Source: Haloarcula amylovorans | Lineage (GTDB): Archaea; Halobacteriota; Halobacteria; Halobacteriales; Haloarculaceae | Assembly: GCF_004681185.1 (NCBI RefSeq) | Contig: NZ_SRIF01000002.1 | Coordinates: forward strand, 787,994 to 851,993 | Reading direction: 5' to 3' | DNA length: 64,000 nucleotides | Shown: piece by piece, positions 58,963 to 64,000 of the stretch | Position numbering within the stretch: the first letter of the stretch is position 1 | Layout: each line of letters starts with the position of its first letter | Translations under genes and position numbers: made by a program | The notes under the pieces: generated by a model | Told to the model about the DNA's origin: nothing | Seen by the model: only the letters and a program-made list of their open reading frames with translations | Databases searched by the model: none

Positions 58963-60446
58963 TCGTAGTCGCTGATGAGCCGCTCGGCCGTGTTCTGGCC
59001 ACTGATGAGACACATCGGCATTCCGATGCCGGGCGTCGTAAAGGAACCCGTGAAGTAGAAACCGTCGACGGCCGACGAGCGGTTGTTCGGGCGAAGCAGT
59101 GCGGTCTGACGAAGCGTGTGTGCTAGTCCCAGTGCGGTGCCTTCGGTGGCGTTGTATCGCTCGCCGAAGTCGGAGACGGCGAACTGCTTCTCGTAGACGA
59201 TGCGGTCCCGGAGGTCGACGCCGGTGTTGTCGGCGATGTCGGCGAGGATCTTCTCGCGATACGTCTCGCGAATCGCGTTGCCGTCGTGGAGGCCGGGCGC
59301 GACGGGGACGAGGACGAACAGGTTCGAGTGACCATCGGGCGCGACGCTGTCGTCCGTCTTCGAGGGGACACAGAGGTAGTACGCCGGGTCGTCGGGCCAG
59401 TCGGCCTCCTCGAAGATGTCGTCGAAGTGTGGTTCCCAATCAGTCGGCAGGACGAGCGTGTGGTGAGCGAGCGGGTCAACGTCGCCCTCGACGCCCATGT
59501 ACATGAGGAAGGCGGAGGGTGCGTAGGTCCGGTCGTCCCAGTAGTCGTCGTCGTACTGGCGCTCGTGGTCGGGCAGCAGTTCGCGCTCGGCGTGGGCGTA
59601 GTCGGCGTTGACGACCACCTCGTCGGGGTGGAGCGTCTCGCCGTGGACCGTCTCGACCAGAAATCCCTCTTTCCGGCGGGAAATCTCCTCGACTTCGGCG
59701 TCTGTCTCGTAGGTGACGCCCAGTCCCTCGCCGAGTTCGACGAGCGCGTCTACTACCGAAGCAATGCCGCCCTCAGGGTAGTAGACGCCGAGGTTGAAGT
59801 CGACGTGGCTCATCATGTTGTACAGCGCCGGCGTGTTCTTCGGCGACCCGCCCAGAAAGACGAGCGTGTACTGCATTATCTGCTGGAGTTTCGGGTGCTC
59901 GAAGTAGTCCTCGACGTGGCCCTGCATCGACCCGAGCAGTTGGAGGCCGATGGGCGCGGCGGTCAGCACGTCAAAGTCGATCCAGTCGCGCAGGCGCGAG
60001 CGGTCCTCGTAGACGAACTTCTCCATCGACGTCTCGTAGTGTCGTTCGCTGGTGGCGAGGTAGTCGTCGAACGCCTCGGCCGCGCCGGGTTCGTACGCCT
60101 CGAACTTCCGGCGCATCTCGGCGTTGTTCCCGGTCACGTCCAACCGGTCGCCGTCCTTGAAGAAGACGCGGTAGTGGGGGTCGAGTCGTTCGAGTTCGTA
60201 GAAGTCGCTCGGTTCCTTCCCGAAGTACGCGAAGAAGCGCTCGAACACGTCGGGCATCAGATACCACGACGGCCCCATGTCGAACTCGAACCCTTCCGCT
60301 TCCAGTCGGGAGGCTCGGCCGCCCAACTGTTCGTTTTTCTCCAGGAGTCGCACGTCCGCACCTGCGTCAGCCAGATAACAGGCTGCCGAGAGTCCGCCGA
60401 ACCCGCCGCCAACGACGACTACCTCCTCATCAGACAGGTCACTCAT
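58959..60446 (-). CDS. crtD: Carotenoid 3,4-desaturase CrtD (phytoene desaturase family)
   Basis: 495 residues. FAD-binding VVVVGGGFGGLSAACYLADAGADVRLLEKN near the start; C-terminal GFYFTGSFTTPGIGMPMCLISGQNTAERLI typical of CrtI/CrtD. In the bacterioruberin pathway it desaturates the C50 precursors at position 3,4. ATG 60446 (MSDLSDEE) is chosen; a longer frame starts at 60581 but has a non-family N-terminus. It is the first gene of the operon crtD-lyeJ-cruF and is divergent from an SDR gene. Confidence 0.93.
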   Translation of the reverse strand: MSDLSDEEVVVVGGGFGGLSAACYLADAGADVRLLEKNEQLGGRASRLEAEGFEFDMGPSWYLMPDVFERFFAYFGKEPSDFYELERLDPHYRVFFKDGDRLDVTGNNAEMRRKFEAYEPGAAEAFDDYLATSERHYETSMEKFVYEDRSRLRDWIDFDVLTAAPIGLQLLGSMQGHVEDYFEHPKLQQIMQYTLVFLGGSPKNTPALYNMMSHVDFNLGVYYPEGGIASVVDALVELGEGLGVTYETDAEVEEISRRKEGFLVETVHGETLHPDEVVVNADYAHAERELLPDHERQYDDDYWDDRTYAPSAFLMYMGVEGDVDPLAHHTLVLPTDWEPHFDDIFEEADWPDDPAYYLCVPSKTDDSVAPDGHSNLFVLVPVAPGLHDGNAIRETYREKILADIADNTGVDLRDRIVYEKQFAVSDFGERYNATEGTALGLAHTLRQTALLRPNNRSSAVDGFYFTGSFTTPGIGMPMCLISGQNTAERLISDYE

Positions 60447-60595
60447 TACGTATATCTGGCGGCCGGACCAGCAATAAACCCGCGGCCAAACAGATTGGGG
60501 TGACAGCGTAGCAGGGGTGACGAACGTCGAGGGGAACACCGATTCGAGGGGGTCCGGTGCAAACGGAGATGAAGCTGGCATCCCAACGCGGAGTT

Positions 60596-61288
60596 ATGAA
60601 CGACGCGACGGTGGTCGTGACAGGAGCGAGTCGCGGAATCGGGAGAGCGGTCGCACGCGCGATCGCGGCCGCAGGTGGCCACGCCGTCGTCTGTGCCCGT
60701 AACGCCGATGAACTGGCTGCGGTGGCCGACGAAATCGATGCTGACGAGGGGAAAATGACCGCAGTCCGGGCCGACGTCCGCGACGAGTTCGACGTCGAGC
60801 GACTGGTAGAGCGTGCGGCACGAGTCGGCGGGGAGATCGACGGTGTAGTCGCCAACGCGGCCATCTATCACGGTGACGCGGGGGAGACGCCGCTCCCAGA
60901 GGAATCGTACGCGGCGTTCGACGACCACCTGCGGACGAACGCGCGCGGCGTGTTCGCGACGATACGCGAGTCAGTTCCGCACCTCGCATCCGACGCACGG
61001 GTCGTCGTTCCGACCGGTGCTGTCGCCAGACGGGGGTTGCCCGGCTACGGGTCCTACGCCGTCTCGAAGGCCGCGGCGGAAGCCGTCGCTCGCGGTTTCG
61101 CGAGCGACCTTGACGCGACGGTTGGCGCACTCGACCCCGGGCAGGTGGCGACCGACCTCTCGGGCGACGGCGGCCGCGACCCCACCGACGTCGCCGAGAT
61201 GATTCTGTGGGCACTCACTGACGCCCCCGAATCGGCACTCGACGGCGCTGTCATCGACTGGACGGGCTATCGGGACGCGACCCGATGA
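60596..61288 (+). CDS. Short-chain dehydrogenase/reductase
   Basis: 230 residues from ATG 60596 (MNDATVVVTGASRGIG). Rossmann TGASRGIG; VVANAAIYHG; catalytic Tyr/Lys in YGSYAVSKAAAE. The Ser usually in the VxxSS motif reads VVVPTGAVA, so that position is Thr or absent. Substrate unknown. Divergent from crtD by 150 bases; an upstream start at 60569 is possible. Confidence 0.9.
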   Translation: MNDATVVVTGASRGIGRAVARAIAAAGGHAVVCARNADELAAVADEIDADEGKMTAVRADVRDEFDVERLVERAARVGGEIDGVVANAAIYHGDAGETPLPEESYAAFDDHLRTNARGVFATIRESVPHLASDARVVVPTGAVARRGLPGYGSYAVSKAAAEAVARGFASDLDATVGALDPGQVATDLSGDGGRDPTDVAEMILWALTDAPESALDGAVIDWTGYRDATR

Positions 61289-61333
61289 GTCCGACCGAGG
61301 GTTTTATTAGCAACACTACACTGGTCTCCAGTA

Positions 61334-62206
61334 ATGCCTATTAACGAAAGAAGTGTTTTTAATAACTCTGGACGTCCGTCCGCTCTCGGGGTCCTCGGGG
61401 TCCTCGGCTTACTCGTACTGTCGACCGTCGGTGTCGCCGGCGGGGCAGGAAAGGTGCTCGTCATCTCGTGGGTCGCATTCGTCGCGATGGCCCTCGGCGC
61501 GTGGCTGGGGTCGCGGGCCGACCGGACGAGCCCCCACCGCCTCGTCTGGGGATACGGGCTGGCGAGCGGTGCGATGGTCACTTCGGCGGCGATGTTCCTC
61601 GTCCCGCAGGCGATGGGACTCGGGACGGCCGCCGGGACGCCGCGCATCGGCGGCATCGGTATCGCACTCGGTATCGTCGCCGGCTACGGTACCCACACCG
61701 TCGGTCACCGACTGACTCATCTGGATACGTCCTTCGATACGACCACGGCCGCTATTGCCGCGCACGCGCTCTCGGCGGGACTCATCATCGGCCTCGTCTA
61801 TGCCTCGATGCCGACGCTCGGCTTACTGCTGGGGCTGGCTATCGTCTCACACAAGGGACCGGCCGGCTACGCCGCTGCGCGTCGCCTCCGTCGTGACGGG
61901 AAGTCCGCCACCGCGCTCTTGCTCCCGGCGGCCGGCGTCGGTCTCACCGCCATCCCGTCGGCCCTGTTGACGCTCCCGCAGACGCCGGTCGTCAACGCCG
62001 TCGTCTTCGGCTTCGCCGCTGGCATCTTTCTCCACGTCGCGATGGACTTTCTCCCCAACTGCGAGGCCGGCAGCGAGATCGACGAGGTCTGTTCGCTCCA
62101 CGAACACTCCCACGACCTGCTCGACGAACTCCGGAGCCACGCCGTCGGGTCGACGGTCACCGGCGCGGCGCTGGTCGTCCTCGCGTGGGTGACAGTCGCT
62201 CCGTGA
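61334..62206 (+). CDS. ZIP-family metal transporter-like protein
   Basis: 290 residues, about eight hydrophobic helices. ZIP-type metal-binding helices: AIAAHALSAGLIIGLVYASMP (His) and LLGLAIVSHKGPAGYAAA (His-Lys-Gly-Pro), followed by AGIFLHVAMDFLPNCEAGSEIDEVCSLHEHSHDLL, a loop with His/Cys/Asp. Probably divalent metal transport. Start ATG 61334. Confidence 0.82.
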   Translation: MPINERSVFNNSGRPSALGVLGVLGLLVLSTVGVAGGAGKVLVISWVAFVAMALGAWLGSRADRTSPHRLVWGYGLASGAMVTSAAMFLVPQAMGLGTAAGTPRIGGIGIALGIVAGYGTHTVGHRLTHLDTSFDTTTAAIAAHALSAGLIIGLVYASMPTLGLLLGLAIVSHKGPAGYAAARRLRRDGKSATALLLPAAGVGLTAIPSALLTLPQTPVVNAVVFGFAAGIFLHVAMDFLPNCEAGSEIDEVCSLHEHSHDLLDELRSHAVGSTVTGAALVVLAWVTVAP

Positions 62207-62253
62207 GAACCGTCGTTCACCGCGGTATCCCGGCCGATTCGACCGGTCGCAGC

Positions 62254-62862
62254 CTACAACTGGTCGGAAAACCCTTCGTCGTCGAGTATCTCGTCAGCCC
62301 GTGGGACCTCCTCGCGCAGGGCGTCGAGTTCGTCGGTCAGGTCGCTGTACGCCGCTGACTGTTGCAGCGTCTCCTGGTCGACGTGCTGTTCGACATCTCT
62401 CTTCCTCGTCACTATCGCCAGCAACCGACGTTCCTCCGGTTCGTACGTCGCCCGCCGCTGTAACGACTCGAAGAGGTCGTGTAACTCCTCGGGGCTCGTC
62501 AGCGGTTTCATCCGATACGTATCGTACCGCACGTCGAGCATGGCTTCGTCGGGTTCGAGCGCCGACAATATGGCGATACGGCAGTTGATGTCTCGCTCCC
62601 GAATGGTCTTGGCTACTTTCTCGCCCGAACACCCCGGCATCTGCCGGTCCAGCAAGGCGAGGTCGACCGACTCGTCGAGCAACTGTATCGCTTCTTTCCC
62701 GTCGTAGGCGACGCGCGTCGAACACGTATCGCAAATCCACCGTTCGTACGCGTCGGCGAGCGGTTGCTCGTCGTCGACGACCAACACGGTCGGTTCGGGG
62801 TTCTCCTCCTGGCTCGCGTGTTCTTGTACGCACGACCCGCCGTCGGCCACGGTTCGAATCAT
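62254..62862 (-). CDS. Response regulator with HalX domain
   Basis: 202 residues from ATG 62862. Receiver domain TVLVVDDEQPLADAYERWI, phosphoacceptor in VDLALLDRQMPGCSGEKV, conserved Lys in YRMKPLT; C-terminal HalX helix (ESLQRRATYEPEERRLLAIVTRKRDVEQHV). No kinase gene adjacent. HalX regulators relay signals in haloarchaea, DNA binding not evident. Confidence 0.92.
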   Translation of the reverse strand: MIRTVADGGSCVQEHASQEENPEPTVLVVDDEQPLADAYERWICDTCSTRVAYDGKEAIQLLDESVDLALLDRQMPGCSGEKVAKTIRERDINCRIAILSALEPDEAMLDVRYDTYRMKPLTSPEELHDLFESLQRRATYEPEERRLLAIVTRKRDVEQHVDQETLQQSAAYSDLTDELDALREEVPRADEILDDEGFSDQL

Positions 62863-63659
62863 GTCTCCAGTCGACAGCACAGGAGATAGACGACCTCTCG
62901 TTTCGATTCCTCGGATAGTAGAGGAGAGTGACTCATCGGTATCGCCCCCTCAGTGGTGGACGTAATAAAAGACTGGAGATGCTCCCGTCGGTTTCACGCC
63001 TCTTAGCCCCGCTCCTCTGGTATTACACCGGTCTTACGGCAGGAATACGGACGCTGAATTCCTGCTATCTTGTGCGACCGTTGCACGCGAGATAGAGGCG
63101 GAAAGCTCTCGTTTACATTCCAAATGTATCGGGTACTCGCGGAATGGATGTCTCGCCCGCCGGGCCCGCGTCAGTACCTCTCCTGGGTATGCTTGAAGAT
63201 GGGCGGCTCGCCCCTTCTCGCCACGACCGTCTATTTTCCGCGCCTGACCGAATGCCTTCGGATGGCTTCGAACCCGTTCGAAGCCACAGTAATCGGTCGA
63301 GAGGGACCGTCTCGGGCCACACCATTGTGGCTCGAAGTAGCGCGCTACCACCGCCGGTTTCCCGGCCGACGGGCGCTTTAGGCCCTGAATAATCGAATCA
63401 CTCGTGTGAGAACGGCGGCCGATGTCCCCGAGCAGTGACAGGTCTCTCTCGGCGTCGTCGCCCGAGATATCTCCGCGGGAGAGCACCGCTGGGAAAACGA
63501 GTGTCAGGAGCGCGGCGACCGGGAGAACGCTGGCTCGTCGGCCCCGCGCTCCCTATCAGCTCCCTGCCGTCGTCGACAAAACGTTCTTCGTCGGCACTGC
63601 TGGGTAAGAGAATCTCCACGCGAGTACGAATCGGCATTAGGTGAGAGCGTCGGCGCGGC
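62863..63659. other. About 800 bases without a convincing gene, with strong hairpins
   Basis: Open frames here have poor composition for a haloarchaeal protein. Perfect inverted repeats: gcaggaat (63039-63046) with attcctgc (63058-63065); ggcttcgaa (63264-63272) with ttcgaagcc (63277-63285), loop cccg; gccaca (63316-63321) with tgtggc (63326-63331), loop ccat. A structured RNA or decayed element is possible. Confidence 0.5.
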
Positions 63660-64000
63660 TTACGTCTCGTCGTCGTTGAGACCCTCGTTCGGGAAACACT
63701 CCCCGAGGTCGTGGATCATGTCGATGGTCTCCGTCTTGAGCTCGGCATCGATGCCCTCGATGGTCTCTATCTCGTCGAGCGCACGCCGAAGGAGCGGCAG
63801 ACTCAGGCGCTGGTCGACGTGACACACTGGGAGATAGAGGTCCTCGAAGTCCTCCGGCGGGATGCCGGACGTCGAGAGGAGATAGTAGTCGTCGATGTCC
63901 GCCATGTCGTCCATCGGGAAGTCCTCTTCCTTGTCCGGCACGCCGGGTGATTCCTTCGTCGCCCCACGAATCGACGGAACGTGTAACGTGAACTCTGACA
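63660..64000 (-). CDS. Hypothetical protein, 5' end outside window
   Basis: The frame is open to the right edge. About 112 residues are visible; upstream of the first in-frame GTG at 63941 the reading continues HVPSIRGATKESPGV in the same acidic style, so the true start lies beyond the window. The rest reads MDDMADIDDYYLLSTSGIPP, EDFEDLYLPVCHVDQRLSLPLLRRALDEIETIEGIDAELKTETIDMIHDLGECFPNEGL. No motif recognised. Confidence 0.7.
   Translation of the reverse strand, partial: SEFTLHVPSIRGATKESPGVPDKEEDFPMDDMADIDDYYLLSTSGIPPEDFEDLYLPVCHVDQRLSLPLLRRALDEIETIEGIDAELKTETIDMIHDLGECFPNEGLNDDET

Noticed and set aside
62851..62862. ggttcgaatc, resembling a tRNA T-loop
   Set aside because: It is the start region of the HalX gene, with no anticodon or acceptor stem around it.
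63034..63644. Four open frames in the non-coding stretch
   Set aside because: None has the acidic bias of the other genes; the peptides are rich in Arg, Pro and Ser and match no family I know.

Overview
The window is chromosomal DNA of a haloarchaeon (class Halobacteria). Signs of this are the high GC content, the strongly acidic predicted proteins, the bacterioruberin genes crtD-lyeJ-cruF, Tat-type signals, HalX and HTH proteins of haloarchaeal type, and archaeal information genes (aIF2 beta, NurA/HerA, split GMP synthase). A member of the Haloarcula/Halomicrobium group would fit, but the genus cannot be fixed by eye. There is no rRNA, no tRNA that I can see, no insertion sequence with a transposase and no CRISPR array. 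It looks like core chromosome with small dispersed palindromic elements.

Region 1-12.6 kb: a truncated helical protein, phosphoglycerate mutase (gpmI), a Na+/Ca2+ exchanger, the DNA end-processing pair nurA and herA with an EEP-family phosphohydrolase gene between them, a BI-1-like membrane protein, a two-gene operon matching the DgcN/DgcA route of D-glutamate breakdown, a small zinc protein and a one-cysteine peroxiredoxin. Region 12.7-26.8 kb: a glutamate-cysteine-ligase-like protein with an acidic insert, a gamma carbonic anhydrase homologue with a changed metal site, a universal stress protein, a bacterial-type threonyl-tRNA synthetase, membrane proteins, an SLC13/TrkA-C transporter, a PspA homologue, and a divergent pair of secreted beta-propeller and polytopic membrane protein.

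Region 26.8-41.7 kb: pyrG-guaAb nucleotide synthesis operon, MBL-fold hydrolase, aldo/keto reductase, a MoaB-like protein with a long acidic N-terminus, an MDR dehydrogenase, a sensor histidine kinase, type-1 isopentenyl diphosphate isomerase, an orphan E1-alpha of a 2-oxoacid dehydrogenase, a sugar-isomerase-like TIM barrel and a CapA-family lipoprotein. Region 41.7-52 kb: a Tat-exported protein with an Asp/His/Lys/Arg repeat tail, aIF2 beta with a TRAM domain, an SRAP (HMCES/YedK) protein, a second aldo/keto reductase, a methyltransferase, an LOR/SDH-family ornithine cyclodeaminase candidate carrying a palindromic insertion, two exported proteins and an ATP-grasp enzyme.

Region 52-64 kb: an HTH/membrane pair, DoxX, SHOCT and Hsp20-like small proteins, a DUF368 polyprenyl-phosphate transporter candidate, an Old Yellow Enzyme, a DUF7344-type HTH protein, the bacterioruberin operon, an SDR, a ZIP-like transporter, a HalX response regulator, about 800 bases without a convincing gene but with strong hairpins, and a truncated protein at the right edge. 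The most unusual structures are the three-way-junction palindrome near 55.4 kb, the palindromic insertion and 51-base duplication in the LOR/SDH gene, and the DHD-repeat protein.
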